Notes: a model not told the origin generated them from the sequence alone. A stretch of 64,000 nt of DNA from JBLWXV01 sp048267245 (GCA_048267245.1 JBLWXV010000001.1:682001-746000); one strand, 5' to 3'; shown: positions 31,663-40,781, counted from the first letter of the stretch. A program made the numbers and translations.

Positions 31663-32556
31663 GTGACATTAGATCAGCTTGAGATATTCATTACTATTGC
31701 TTCTGAGGGAGGTTTAAGGGCAGCATCAAAGAAGCTTCATAAGACCCAACCTACTCTATCTGTGGGCATAAAGAACTTAGAAGAAGAGCTGGGCTTAAAG
31801 CTACTTGATCGCGATTCCTACCGAGTGAAATTAACTTCAGAAGGAGAGTCTCTCCTGAGAGAGGCTCAATCAATTCTTAGTCATGTTGAGAAGTTTCAAG
31901 TTAAGGCCCGTGAGTTCTCTATGGGCCGTGAGCCAAAACTCAATCTTGCTATTGATTACCTTTGTCCTCTTTCACTTCTTTTGAATGTTTTAAATCAATT
32001 CTCTCAGTTGACCTCTCAAACAAAGATTGAAATGGATTTTGAAGTTCTCTCTGGGGCGCAAGAAAAGCTTCTGAGAGGAGAGGCAAATATTGCTATAACT
32101 CCATTTATAACTCAGCACTCAAAAGTCGAAATTAAAAAAATTTGTGACGTGCGAATTGTGCCAGTAGTTTCAAAGTTGGTCATTAAAAGTGCAAATCCAA
32201 AAATTGAGGAATTGCTTAAACTTCCTCAGATAGTTGTTCGCGATAGCGCTTCGAAGTCTAGCTCTAAGGAAAGTTCAAATGCGAGTTTTGGCTCTTTGAA
32301 CAATGCTAGAAGGTGGGTGGTATCAGATCATATGATTAAGCGAGAGCTAATTATTAATGGTTTTGGCTGGGGGCATCTAGAGTACGCCTCCATAGAGGCC
32401 GAGCTTAAGAGCGAAAGTCTCACTGAGCTTAAAGTTCAAGGACTTAAATCCACTAAGTTACCACTTTATCTGGCACGCTCACTTACCAGTCCTGTTGGCC
32501 CCTCGGCAGGTAGTTTATGGGACTATTTAGTTGATAAGTTTAGAGATTTGAATTAG
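31663..32556 (+). CDS. LysR-family transcriptional regulator
   Basis: A 297-residue protein. The N-terminal winged helix-turn-helix is MTLDQLEIFITIASEGGLRAASKKLHKTQPTLSVGIKNLEEELGLKLLDR, followed by the linker helix and a periplasmic-binding-like effector domain (from about 88). The start is GTG 31663 with AAGGAAAGG upstream. It stands alone after the FNR-controlled operon, in the same direction but with its own 187-base upstream region. The target and effector are unknown; the sulfur/redox operon is one candidate. Confidence 0.95.
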   Translation: MTLDQLEIFITIASEGGLRAASKKLHKTQPTLSVGIKNLEEELGLKLLDRDSYRVKLTSEGESLLREAQSILSHVEKFQVKAREFSMGREPKLNLAIDYLCPLSLLLNVLNQFSQLTSQTKIEMDFEVLSGAQEKLLRGEANIAITPFITQHSKVEIKKICDVRIVPVVSKLVIKSANPKIEELLKLPQIVVRDSASKSSSKESSNASFGSLNNARRWVVSDHMIKRELIINGFGWGHLEYASIEAELKSESLTELKVQGLKSTKLPLYLARSLTSPVGPSAGSLWDYLVDKFRDLN

Positions 32557-32585
32557 ATCTCTCACCAATTAACACTAATAGTAAG

Positions 32586-33434
32586 TTAGTGACGTGCTGC
32601 TTTGAAAAAGCTAAAAATTAAGCTGTAGGAAGAGAGAATTGTAAAGATGATTGCAATTCCAAGTCCCATCATTAGTGGGTCCCCATTGTAATTAACAAGC
32701 TCTTCGTAGCTTATCTTTTGCGACAAGACATCTTTGATAATACTAAGCGCTGAATCTGGAAGTTGGTTCCAGATGATGAGGCTTGCAATGCTCGTGATTA
32801 AGAAAAATATAGAGCTGATTACGAGGCCAATTTTGGCAACGCTCCCTTTTTCTCGTTCAAGTTGTAATGTATTCCAGTATATCTCTCTTCCTTCCAATGA
32901 TTGTGCGGTGACAATTTGTGAGTTTACCAATACTCCAGTCACTATTTTTTCCCAGATTCCCTTTGAGATTAATATCTGCCTAGCTATGGCCGCGACAAAG
33001 AGTAGTCCTGCAACGGGAGTGAGGCGCTCAACCCAAGTTTCCTGGTTATTCCAGGCAATAGCAATACCTCCAAAACCAACGAGGCTAAAGACACTCGAGA
33101 TGATTAAGTAGACATTACTTTTTTCTTGGCAATACTCAGGTCCGTGCTTGAGGTAGAGGACTGGGGTCTTCTCTCCAATATTGAAGTTAATATTACCACT
33201 TCCAGAGCCCGTGAACCAAATTGGCTGGCCGTTAAAATAATATTCGTACACTGCACGGTAGAGCGTACTCCTTGTCTTTTCAGATCCATGCCCTGATGTG
33301 CTTATGTATTTTTCAATGGCAATCACCTTGCCAACAGTTTCTTTGCCATTGACTCGGTAGTAGATGTGAATGAAGAAAAGGAGAAAGCCAAAGGCTAAGA
33401 AGAACATCGCTGCAATAGTTAAAACGTAGAACAT
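32586..33434 (-). CDS. DUF3592 membrane protein
   Basis: A 282-residue membrane protein. An N-terminal helix (MFYVLTIAAMFFLAFGFLLFFI) precedes a beta-rich extracytoplasmic part (VGKVIAIEKYISTSGHG...YRAVYEYYFNGQPIWFTGSGSG...GEKTPVLYLKHGPEYCQ) characteristic of DUF3592, and further helices follow. CGAGGT upstream supports ATG 33434. A start 60 bases earlier would run into the MaoC gene. It is probably third in the trehalase-MaoC-DUF3592 group. Function unknown. Confidence 0.7.
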   Translation of the reverse strand: MFYVLTIAAMFFLAFGFLLFFIHIYYRVNGKETVGKVIAIEKYISTSGHGSEKTRSTLYRAVYEYYFNGQPIWFTGSGSGNINFNIGEKTPVLYLKHGPEYCQEKSNVYLIISSVFSLVGFGGIAIAWNNQETWVERLTPVAGLLFVAAIARQILISKGIWEKIVTGVLVNSQIVTAQSLEGREIYWNTLQLEREKGSVAKIGLVISSIFFLITSIASLIIWNQLPDSALSIIKDVLSQKISYEELVNYNGDPLMMGLGIAIIFTILSSYSLIFSFFKAARH

Positions 33435-33447
33435 AGAAACCTCGAAC

Positions 33448-33888
33448 TCAACTTTCTTTAGATTTCCTAGAGTCAACCATGGCGTGACCTTCACCCGTGA
33501 GAACTAGCTTTTCCCCAACAAAGACATCCGTTTTAAAGTGGACGCGCCTCTTTTCAGGAATGATCTCACTTACAGTAATCACCGCTCTAACACTCTCTCC
33601 CACGTATACTGGTGCGAGAAACTTTAAACTTTGGGAAACATAGATTGTTCCATAACCTGGAAGCTTTGTGCCGGCCAAATTAGAAATCAGACTAGCGCAG
33701 AACATGCCGTGAACGATTGGACTTTTAAAGATAGTAGTCGCTGCATATTCGGGATCTAGGTGCACAGGATTCGTATCACCGGTGACCTTGGCAAAGAGCT
33801 CGACGTCTTCAGCGGTGATTGTTCTCTCTAGGCTAGCGGATTGACTAATTGAAAGGTCTTCTAGGTAGTATCCGTGAAGTGCACTCAT
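33448..33888 (-). CDS. MaoC-like (R)-specific enoyl-CoA hydratase
   Basis: A 146-residue hot-dog-fold enzyme. The signature DTNPVHLDPEYAATTIFKSPIVHGMFCASLISNLAGTKLPG contains the catalytic D-x-N-P-x-H of PhaJ/MaoC hydratases. Such enzymes hydrate trans-2-enoyl-CoA to (R)-3-hydroxyacyl-CoA for polyhydroxyalkanoate or fatty acid metabolism. Seven bases separate it from the trehalase stop. Its tail continues toward the DUF3592 gene. Confidence 0.92.
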   Translation of the reverse strand: MSALHGYYLEDLSISQSASLERTITAEDVELFAKVTGDTNPVHLDPEYAATTIFKSPIVHGMFCASLISNLAGTKLPGYGTIYVSQSLKFLAPVYVGESVRAVITVSEIIPEKRRVHFKTDVFVGEKLVLTGEGHAMVDSRKSKES

Positions 33889-33895
33889 TCATATC

Positions 33896-35794
33896 TCATT
33901 TCTTAATGGGTTTAATTTCTTGCTTTAGAACTTTGGTCATGATCCAAGAGTAGACTCCATTGGTCCAGAGAAAGCCCTCTTGGACCGGATACTTCTTGCC
34001 ATCTTCCTCAGGGCGCGCCCCTCGGGCCACATCGATTCGCTCTAGGAAAGCTCCCTCTTGGTGATGAATGTTGGCGTAGCTATTGGCGAGCTTGAGAGCA
34101 ATCCTCTCAGCGTCTTCATCGTAGCCATAATTTTTTAAACCTTGAATGATGAAGTAGTGAAGTGGTGCCCAACCATTATCGCCATCCCATTGATGATGAG
34201 AATCAGTAAAGAGTGAGGACATTACTCCGCCATCTTTTTCGAGCAGGCGCAGTTTCTCCACCAGGGAAGCCGCTTGCTCTGGGCTAGCGACCTTGGTGTA
34301 CATCGCGGTGTAGATTTCAGCATGAAGTCCCTCAAGGGACTTTTGATCGCGAATGAGATAGTTCTGATAAGAGCCCTCTTTGGAACTCCACAGATACTTA
34401 TCCATGGCCTCTTTCTTGGCGAGGGCCATCTGATCAAAGTGTCTGGCCTCATCTTCGAGACCAAGCTCGAGGGCGAGGTCTCTTAGATCAGTGGCGTACT
34501 TGTACATCATACTATTTAAGAGTGTGTTGGCAGTTTGGGAAGCCTCTTTGCCAAGTCCATCTGTGAAGTCGAGCCCTGACTCGGCAACTGCGCGGGTGTC
34601 GGTGTACGTAATGCCTAAGCCGTGATCATCACTCCAATCATCGGCCAGTTCCTTGTCGGCACTATGGCGCTCTGGCCGGGCGTGATTGACATCGTCAAAG
34701 TGGTGGTGAAGGTTTGTTTCAGGGTCAAAGCGAGCTCCTGGCTTCATCCAGAAATTTTCAAAGTCGGCTTTTAAGAGAGGGTAAGCTCTCTGTCTTAACC
34801 ACCTCTTTGTTGCACTCTGATCAAATTGCGCTGACTTGAGAGTTGCTTCGTAAACTTCTTTAACCATACTTGAGACAAAAGGTGGCTGAGAGCGGGTGAG
34901 GTAATAGTCCCTCGTTCCATTTGGAATCAGTCCATACTCTCTAATCATGTAGAGAAAGTTCTCAACAATTTTTTGTGATAGATCTAGGCGGTTGGTTGCC
35001 AGCAAGCCCTGCATTCCAAAATAAGTATCCCAATAGTACATTTCATCAAAGCGGCTATCATTGGCGACAACAAATTCATAGGGCAAGGGAATGATACTTC
35101 CATTGGTTTGATCTGGAGTTTCTCTAACTAAGTTCTTCCAATAATTTTCTACATAGTCAAAGGCTTCTTGGTGGCGATTATTGAGATCAGGATGGCTAAC
35201 TTGAAGTGTCCACTTTGCTCTGGCATCGAGGGCGCCACTTGGTCTTAGATCCTTTTCAAAAGAATAGGTCTTCTCGATAAATTCTTTGAGATAGATTCTT
35301 CTAAACTCGTCACTTCCCTCTGGGAAGCCACTTGCATGGGCAGAATCAATCGCCTGCTCTTTAATGGTGGCAATTTCTTGTCTTGAGAGCTCTCTTGGCT
35401 TGGCATCTGAGAGAACTTTGTAATCTTCAAAAACACCACCTAGTTCTCTTGCCTCCTCAAAATCTGGTGAGGCCAGTCCGGGGGAGAGCTCAGTGGGCTT
35501 CGTGATTTTCTTTGGGCTTTCTCTCGTGAGATGTAGGTCATAGACACTAGGAATTTCAGGCCATGCACTCTTACTCTTTCTCTGGCCAACTACCGAATAG
35601 AGATTTGAGAGTGCTTTTGCAGAAGGGCGTTTTGTTGCCTTATTAAAAAGACTTTCGATTAGCTCCCCACAAGTGGCGGGAGGTGTGAGTGAAGCAAGTC
35701 CGCGCACGGCCTTCTGTCGAGGTAGTGATGAGCAAGCACCAGCAAGCAGAGTTACTGCTCCGGTTACACAAAAAATTTTTTTTAGATTTGTCAT
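33896..35794 (-). CDS. Trehalase (GH37), predicted lipoprotein
   Basis: A protein of 632 residues. The signal MTNLKKIFCVTGAVTLLAGAC has a lipobox-like end (Cys21), so it is probably anchored to a membrane facing the periplasm. GH37 signatures are present: FDEMYYWDTYFGMQGL (signature 1) and HQWDGDNGWAPLHYFIIQGL (signature 2, QWDxpNGWxP). It cleaves trehalose to two glucoses. A predator growing inside the prey periplasm could use it on prey osmoprotectant trehalose; this is inference. ATG 35794 is chosen over a TTG 21 bases upstream. It seems to lead a unit with MaoC and DUF3592 genes. Confidence 0.9.
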   Translation of the reverse strand: MTNLKKIFCVTGAVTLLAGACSSLPRQKAVRGLASLTPPATCGELIESLFNKATKRPSAKALSNLYSVVGQRKSKSAWPEIPSVYDLHLTRESPKKITKPTELSPGLASPDFEEARELGGVFEDYKVLSDAKPRELSRQEIATIKEQAIDSAHASGFPEGSDEFRRIYLKEFIEKTYSFEKDLRPSGALDARAKWTLQVSHPDLNNRHQEAFDYVENYWKNLVRETPDQTNGSIIPLPYEFVVANDSRFDEMYYWDTYFGMQGLLATNRLDLSQKIVENFLYMIREYGLIPNGTRDYYLTRSQPPFVSSMVKEVYEATLKSAQFDQSATKRWLRQRAYPLLKADFENFWMKPGARFDPETNLHHHFDDVNHARPERHSADKELADDWSDDHGLGITYTDTRAVAESGLDFTDGLGKEASQTANTLLNSMMYKYATDLRDLALELGLEDEARHFDQMALAKKEAMDKYLWSSKEGSYQNYLIRDQKSLEGLHAEIYTAMYTKVASPEQAASLVEKLRLLEKDGGVMSSLFTDSHHQWDGDNGWAPLHYFIIQGLKNYGYDEDAERIALKLANSYANIHHQEGAFLERIDVARGARPEEDGKKYPVQEGFLWTNGVYSWIMTKVLKQEIKPIKK

Positions 35795-35952
35795 GACAGT
35801 TTCATATCGGATCAAAATGACTTTTCTTGAGTTTTATTTTGTTTCTATAGAGATTATTTGGAGTTGATTGAGAAGGTATAGAAACTTTGTACGCTGGTGA
35901 AAAATAGGATCTTTTCCCTATGAAATTATGACCATAATCATGTGGAAAAAAA

Positions 35953-35982
35953 TTTTCAAAGGCATTAGATTGTGGCTATAAA
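35953..35982 (+). promoter_or_regulatory. Probable promoter of the 80-residue membrane protein gene
   Basis: TATAAA at 35977-35982 with a TG-rich extension just upstream and a weak -35 (TTTCAA near 35954). Start codon 36014 is about 25 bases after the predicted start site. Upstream, ATTATG-AC-CATAAT (35925-35938) is a 14-base palindrome that could be an operator. Confidence 0.4.
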
Positions 35983-36013
35983 TCGGCCAAAAAAGAATTA
36001 GGAGTTTCAACAC

Positions 36014-36256
36014 ATGAAAGATGTCGTCGCTTACCCATCAAGCATTATTCCTGAAGGCAGTGCTCTCGAACCACTAAGAGAAGCAAAAGTCGTTTTATCA
36101 AGTATGGAAATTGAAGTATTCCACATTTTCTGCTTCATCGTCATTATGTTCTGCCTGCTTGGAAGCAGCTGGTTTGCTCTGAAGAAAATTTCTCAAGCCC
36201 AAACCAAGAAGGCTCCTTCAGCAAGCCCGTCTGGCGCCAATCCAATTACTGCTTAA
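36014..36256 (+). CDS. Small single-span membrane protein
   Basis: A protein of 80 residues with one membrane segment (about 34-56, VFHIFCFIVIMFCLLGSSWFAL), then a basic cytoplasmic-type KKISQAQTKKA and a low-complexity tail. A strong TTAGGAG upstream marks it as real. It is too short to classify. It lies between the divergent trehalase gene and the 2H phosphoesterase gene. Confidence 0.7.
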   Translation: MKDVVAYPSSIIPEGSALEPLREAKVVLSSMEIEVFHIFCFIVIMFCLLGSSWFALKKISQAQTKKAPSASPSGANPITA

Positions 36257-36322
36257 TCTTGACTTGATATGATCAGTGTCCTCCAGTACGCTTAGGCAAT
36301 TCTAAGAGTGAGGGAGGACCCT

Positions 36323-36934
36323 GTGCTTAAGTTAGGTTTAATTTTTTCTGTCTTTGTTATTTGTGTCGCCGCTTTTGCTGAAGCGACAAAGATTCCATTA
36401 TCCTCAGCGATACGAAGCACCCAATCGACTCCCTTTATTACTCATACAGATAACTCTAAGTTTGGGAGTTATCTTGTTATGAATCTGCCTTATACACCGC
36501 TCAAGGAGCTTCATGCTCGCCTTGAGAAAATTCAAAAGGTGAAGCTCAAAAATCGCGGCGAGGCCCATATTACTGTGATTACTCCAGTAGAGTTCTCAGA
36601 GGTTTTGGCACCAGTTGGGGTGACGATTCAGGAGATCAACGAAATTGCGACCCAACTTGATATTCAAAAATCTTCATTTGATATTATCTGCCTGGGAAGA
36701 TCGAATAAGGACAAGCTGGCCACGTACTATATTGTGGTAAAGTCAGAAGATCTACTAAAGCTAAGAGGTCAAGTCGAGCAACTCTATCTCAGTAAGGGTG
36801 GTAGTCTCGGGACTTTTAGTGCCAAGAAGTTTTATCCCCACATCACCGTAGGTTTTACAAAACGCGATCTACACGAAAGTGATGGGGCGATTAAAGATGA
36901 ACAGAGCTGTATTGCAGAGCTCGTGCTCGACTAA
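36323..36934 (+). CDS. Exported 2H phosphoesterase-superfamily protein
   Basis: A 203-residue protein with signal peptide MLKLGLIFSVFVICVAAFA. It has the two H-x-T motifs that define the 2H superfamily: H82-I-T84 in EAHITVITP and H173-I-T175 in FYPHITVGFTKRD. 2H enzymes act on 2',3'-cyclic or 2'-5' phosphodiester bonds in RNA or nucleotides. An exported one would act outside the cytoplasm, perhaps on prey RNA fragments or cyclic nucleotides. GGAGGA fits GTG 36323; another GTG 15 bases earlier overlaps the binding site. The 3' end overlaps the convergent gene by 4 bases. Confidence 0.82.
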   Translation: MLKLGLIFSVFVICVAAFAEATKIPLSSAIRSTQSTPFITHTDNSKFGSYLVMNLPYTPLKELHARLEKIQKVKLKNRGEAHITVITPVEFSEVLAPVGVTIQEINEIATQLDIQKSSFDIICLGRSNKDKLATYYIVVKSEDLLKLRGQVEQLYLSKGGSLGTFSAKKFYPHITVGFTKRDLHESDGAIKDEQSCIAELVLD

Positions 36935-39468
36935 ATTCCCACAGGCCAAGTCTCCGGCAAGACACCTCGCTGAAATTCTCTCGGAAGAGCGTTGAGAGCA
37001 TGGGTTTCGTCGATAAAAATAAATGAATCAAATCTCTTTGAAAGTTCAGTATTAGTGTAGTTCTTAATAGGGGTCTCCGTTCCTGGCCCGTAGACGACGC
37101 CTATGGATCTTAGTCCCTTTCTTTTAGCGAGAGTGGGTTCTCGATGCATCGTCAGATAAAGTCCACGGCTATTTAGTTCCTTACACGCTTTGTGAAGGTA
37201 GTCATCATAAGTACTTCCCAATGCCTTGGTGAGTTTAAACTTCTTGGCTTCACCCTCCCAGGACTTCGCTGCCAGCAATTCTCCTTCATAGGAGCCCATT
37301 CCAACTAGGGAGACATTCTCGCTGCCAAACTTCTCACGAGCGAGCCCGCCAAAGCTCAGCAAACCTTGATCACCAAGTTCGCAGGCGTGATAGTCACCAA
37401 TATGGGTATTGTGGGCCCAAACGATCGCCTTTGAATCCTCGCCGTGATGTCTGAGTAGTGACTCTAGGGTTTCTAGCATGTGGGCTTGGCGCACATTCCA
37501 AGAGGAATCAGAGCCACTGAGCATGGAGCGATAGTAGTTCTGGGAGTTTCTTAAAAGCTTGGCGTTTTGCTTGAAATCAAAAAGCTCTTGCGCTGTAAAA
37601 GGTGTGTCTTCAAGTCTCAAGCGCAGAATCTCTCTCAGGCACTGCAAGATCACCTGCTCATAAATTTCAGGGTTCTTAGCAAGAGATTTTGCATACTCAA
37701 TCTCATCGCGCTCAAAGGCATCAAAGAGCTTCATCGCTGTGAGGATGTTATTTTCAAAATCGGGCGAAAGCTTCCTCGAATAGAGCTTAATTTGATCTAG
37801 TGACTCGTAGAGAGAATAAACATCAAGTCCATAGAGATGAGCTCTCTTGTTTTTTAACCACTCGACAAGATTTGCCACTTGTTCATTGGCCCACATCCAA
37901 GTTGGCCATCTTTTAAAATCCCTCATTATCTCTCTGGCGCTTCCTCCCTGGGAGTGGCGAATGTACTGGTTGAGTTTGTAGGTATCCGGCCAATCGGCTT
38001 CAATTGCTACGAAAGTATAGCCATAGTCTGAAATAAGCTTCTCTGTGAGCATTCTTCTAGTGGCGTAAAATTCCTCAGTTCCATGGGTAGAAGCCCCGAG
38101 CATCACAATGCGTGAACTCGAAATTTTTGAGAGCAGAGGCCTAAAGCTCTCATCACTTGTGATTGGATGAGAGTGGTTTTTAATCTCTGAAACAATGAGT
38201 GCACCTGGTCTCAAGTTGAGTTCTACTTGATTTTTTGTGAGCGTATTAACGAACCATTCATCTGCGTACTCGGCGATGAGGTCCAAGGATTGCCTGTCTT
38301 CTAAGAGGTGTCCACTGGCAGGGATGATCGTTATTTTCCCATGGGCCAAGTTGTCGAGTACTTCTTCATTGGCCTTGAGGATCTCTTCCTCGTGCTCTCC
38401 GACAATAAGTAGGGTCGGGCACTTAACCTTGTGAGAAATCTCGCTTGCAAGATCCACTCTCGCACTCGCGCAAACGATCGAAGAGATTTCAGGATTATTT
38501 GAAGCGGCAAAGAGCGCCGAGGCAGCACCACTTCCAGAAGCAAAGTAGCCTATGGGAAGTTCCTGTAGACCTGATTGATTGGCCAGCCAGTGAGTTGCTG
38601 CCTCTAATCTTTTTGCCAGGAATTCAACATCAAAAATATGGGCCCTTTCGCTCGCCTCGGTTTCGCTGACTAGGTCAAAGACGACGGTGGCGAGGCTTTG
38701 GTTTGAGAGAGTTTTTGCAAGCTCTCGTTGATTATCTGAAAAGATCACCACGGCCTTAGGTTTTTTTGACAGAAAAATTTCCCCCTGAAGGTTTACTCCT
38801 GAAACTGGAATTGAAACTTTTCTGGACTCACTTGAGTGGGCCCCGTCCCCTCTAATAATTCCTTCTATCTCTTCATCACTTACTTGATCAAAGTTTTGAA
38901 ACCACTGACCAACTGAGATTAGGTTGGTGGGAGTTTCAAGTGTATATACTTCATCTGCAAGCTTACTGAGTTGCTCCTTGGTCTTCTTACTCGCCACAGG
39001 AGCGCAGCAAATAACTTTCTTTGCGCCCTCACGGCGACAAAAGTTGATGGCCGCCTTCATCGTGAGTCCTGTGGCGATTCCATCATCGACAATGATGACT
39101 CTCTTATTTTTAATCTTTCTCTTGCCCTCAATTTTATGAAGCCATTTCATTTCTTGGCGTTTGAGCTCTTTTATTGCTCGTTGTAGTGTCGGGGTGAGAG
39201 CGGGCAGACTTTCTGGTTTCCAATTCGCACTCCATTCTGGATTGGCATCTTCTGTTATTGCGCCAATGGCAAACTCCGGATCTTCGGGGAGCGCTATCTT
39301 CTTCACTAGAATTGGACCCCAGGTGAGACCAAGTTCTTGGGCCATTATTTGCGCCATTGGAATCCCTCCGCGAGCGATCCCGAGAACGATTGTATCTTTC
39401 CACTCTTTTCCTGCAAGCTGAGCGGCTAAGAGCTTGGCACCGGTATAGCGGTCTTTGAATGGCTTCAT
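36931..39468 (-). CDS. Fusion: phosphoribosyltransferase + degenerate alpha/beta hydrolase + erythromycin esterase-like domain
   Basis: A protein of 845 residues with three domains. Residues 1-205: type I phosphoribosyltransferase with PRPP loop VIIVDDGIATG (124-134). Residues 215-410: dienelactone-hydrolase-like domain whose nucleophile elbow reads YFASGSGAASAL (308-319); by alignment to the usual LFGASTGAAAAL the Ser nucleophile is Gly312, while H387 remains. Residues 445-845: erythromycin esterase family, with LGASTHGTEEFY (453-468), AIEADWPD and WAHNTHIGD (684-692). The family's G-E-x-x-H-G motif has Ala459 instead of Glu. Substrates are unknown. Known relatives of the first two domains occur fused. 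The gene follows a CBS-domain gene by 12 bases. Confidence 0.88.
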   Translation of the reverse strand: MKPFKDRYTGAKLLAAQLAGKEWKDTIVLGIARGGIPMAQIMAQELGLTWGPILVKKIALPEDPEFAIGAITEDANPEWSANWKPESLPALTPTLQRAIKELKRQEMKWLHKIEGKRKIKNKRVIIVDDGIATGLTMKAAINFCRREGAKKVICCAPVASKKTKEQLSKLADEVYTLETPTNLISVGQWFQNFDQVSDEEIEGIIRGDGAHSSESRKVSIPVSGVNLQGEIFLSKKPKAVVIFSDNQRELAKTLSNQSLATVVFDLVSETEASERAHIFDVEFLAKRLEAATHWLANQSGLQELPIGYFASGSGAASALFAASNNPEISSIVCASARVDLASEISHKVKCPTLLIVGEHEEEILKANEEVLDNLAHGKITIIPASGHLLEDRQSLDLIAEYADEWFVNTLTKNQVELNLRPGALIVSEIKNHSHPITSDESFRPLLSKISSSRIVMLGASTHGTEEFYATRRMLTEKLISDYGYTFVAIEADWPDTYKLNQYIRHSQGGSAREIMRDFKRWPTWMWANEQVANLVEWLKNKRAHLYGLDVYSLYESLDQIKLYSRKLSPDFENNILTAMKLFDAFERDEIEYAKSLAKNPEIYEQVILQCLREILRLRLEDTPFTAQELFDFKQNAKLLRNSQNYYRSMLSGSDSSWNVRQAHMLETLESLLRHHGEDSKAIVWAHNTHIGDYHACELGDQGLLSFGGLAREKFGSENVSLVGMGSYEGELLAAKSWEGEAKKFKLTKALGSTYDDYLHKACKELNSRGLYLTMHREPTLAKRKGLRSIGVVYGPGTETPIKNYTNTELSKRFDSFIFIDETHALNALPREFQRGVLPETWPVGI

Positions 39469-39480
39469 CTAAAACCTCTC

Positions 39481-39954
39481 TTAGTGGTGAGGATGCATCT
39501 CTACAGGAAGAGTAAGCCCCTCTTCTTTAGTTCTTTGTCGCTTTGATACTTGAGAGATGCCTGTGATCTCTAGACTCATGGCCGCTAGCAGGTCGTCAGC
39601 GCAAATGATCCCGTGAAGGGCGCCATGGGAGTTGACGATGGGAAGTCTCTTAACTCCAAACTCTCTCATCTTTTGGATAATTTCAAAGAGTCCCTCATCA
39701 ATGTGGGCACACATGGGTTTACTCTGCATGATATTTTCGACTTTTAATTTGCCGGGACTGTCCTCGGTTGCGAGTGTGAGTGCGATATCGCGGTCGGTGA
39801 TGATCCCGATTGGTTCGCGGATTCCTTTGTCGTTCTTCGCAACAACAACCACACTTCCCACATGCTCGCTGGACATCAGAGAGGCAACTTCCTTAAGTGA
39901 AGAGCCTTGAAAAATAGTGACAACGTTGGTCTGGCAAAATGCTTCAATAGACAT
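39481..39954 (-). CDS. Protein with two CBS domains
   Basis: A 157-residue cytoplasmic protein made of a CBS pair (about 8-70 and 72-130): VASLMSSEHVGSVVVV, PIGIITDRDIAL, FGVKRLPIVNSHGALHGIICADDLLAAM. CBS pairs bind adenosine nucleotides and act as energy sensors. The His-rich end (EMHPHH) might bind metal. GGGAGGGA lies before the ATG. It is co-transcribed with the three-domain fusion protein, which uses PRPP, so it may regulate that enzyme in response to nucleotides (inference). Confidence 0.9.
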   Translation of the reverse strand: MSIEAFCQTNVVTIFQGSSLKEVASLMSSEHVGSVVVVAKNDKGIREPIGIITDRDIALTLATEDSPGKLKVENIMQSKPMCAHIDEGLFEIIQKMREFGVKRLPIVNSHGALHGIICADDLLAAMSLEITGISQVSKRQRTKEEGLTLPVEMHPHH

Positions 39955-39997
39955 AAGTCCCTCCCTGGCTCATATCAATGCAATTTTCAAACCTTAA

Positions 39998-40462
39998 CTA
40001 TTCATAATCGATAAGGAACGAGAGTCTTAGATCTCCAACCATTCCGAGTGATTCAGTCTCTACGACAAGATCGGAAATCTCATTGTCTGAAGTGATCGCA
40101 CGGCCGAGATCAACTTCAACGCGATTGAAGGTATCTGGGCGCAGAGTAATCAACTTTTCCATATTAAGGGCTTGGGATTTAATTTTTAAACGCGTTCCTT
40201 GATTTGTCTGCGCCATTCCTCTGGCCGGAGGACTTGTGAGAACTCCCTCGACCATCATGACCTTTACTTGTGGAACTGGAGCACCGTCGCTTGATAATTG
40301 CTTGAGTAAACTCTTTAGCTCACTAAGTGAGACAACTTGAGTTTTCTTATCCGAAAGATTCATATTCTTAGTTGAAAATGTAAGCTCTTGCTCTCTTACC
40401 GCTGCACTTAGAGCGAGGCTGCAAAAAATTGATGAGAGCAAGAGTAACTTAAAGAGTTTCAT
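39998..40462 (-). CDS. Exported protein joined to the Mrp operon
   Basis: A 154-residue protein with signal peptide MKLFKLLLLSSIFCSLALSA. The mature part has LSELKSLLKQLSSDGAPVPQVKVMMVEG and strand-rich VEVDLGRAITSDNEISDLVVETESLGMVGDLRLSFLIDYE. No family was recognised. AGGAG seven bases before ATG 40462 fixes the start, 14 bases inside the end of mrpG, so it is the seventh gene of the antiporter operon. It could be a periplasmic partner of the complex or a passenger. Confidence 0.7.
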   Translation of the reverse strand: MKLFKLLLLSSIFCSLALSAAVREQELTFSTKNMNLSDKKTQVVSLSELKSLLKQLSSDGAPVPQVKVMMVEGVLTSPPARGMAQTNQGTRLKIKSQALNMEKLITLRPDTFNRVEVDLGRAITSDNEISDLVVETESLGMVGDLRLSFLIDYE

Positions 40463-40781
40463 TTTTAATCTCCTGGTTTGCTTGTTTGAGGTTTTTAGTT
40501 TCTTCGCTGTTATAGCGCAAATAGGAACTTGCAAATGCTTGGGCCACGAGTGGTGAGCTAATAAAGACAAAGAGTAGAAGGGCGAGCGCCTTAATTGTGC
40601 CTTCTAGACCTGGATGATCCAGAGTTGCGGCAAGTAGGACGCAACTAAGGCCGAGGGTCGAGGCTTTTGAGGCGCCGTGGAGTCTCGCTAGAAAACCTGG
40701 CAGGGTGAGTAGTCCAAATGCTGCGAGCATTTGGAGAAGGCAGCCAATGAGCAGTACTAGCATGATCAGTAGCTCTTTCAT
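40449..40781 (-). CDS. mrpG: Mrp/Pha antiporter subunit G
   Basis: A 110-residue membrane subunit with three helices and the MnhG/MrpG core FGLLTLPGFLARLHGASKASTLGLSCVLLAA. Part of the multi-subunit Na+(K+)/H+ antiporter. The start overlaps the mrpF stop by ATGA, and its 3' end overlaps the exported-protein gene by 14 bases. Confidence 0.93.
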   Translation of the reverse strand: MKELLIMLVLLIGCLLQMLAAFGLLTLPGFLARLHGASKASTLGLSCVLLAATLDHPGLEGTIKALALLLFVFISSPLVAQAFASSYLRYNSEETKNLKQANQEIKNETL

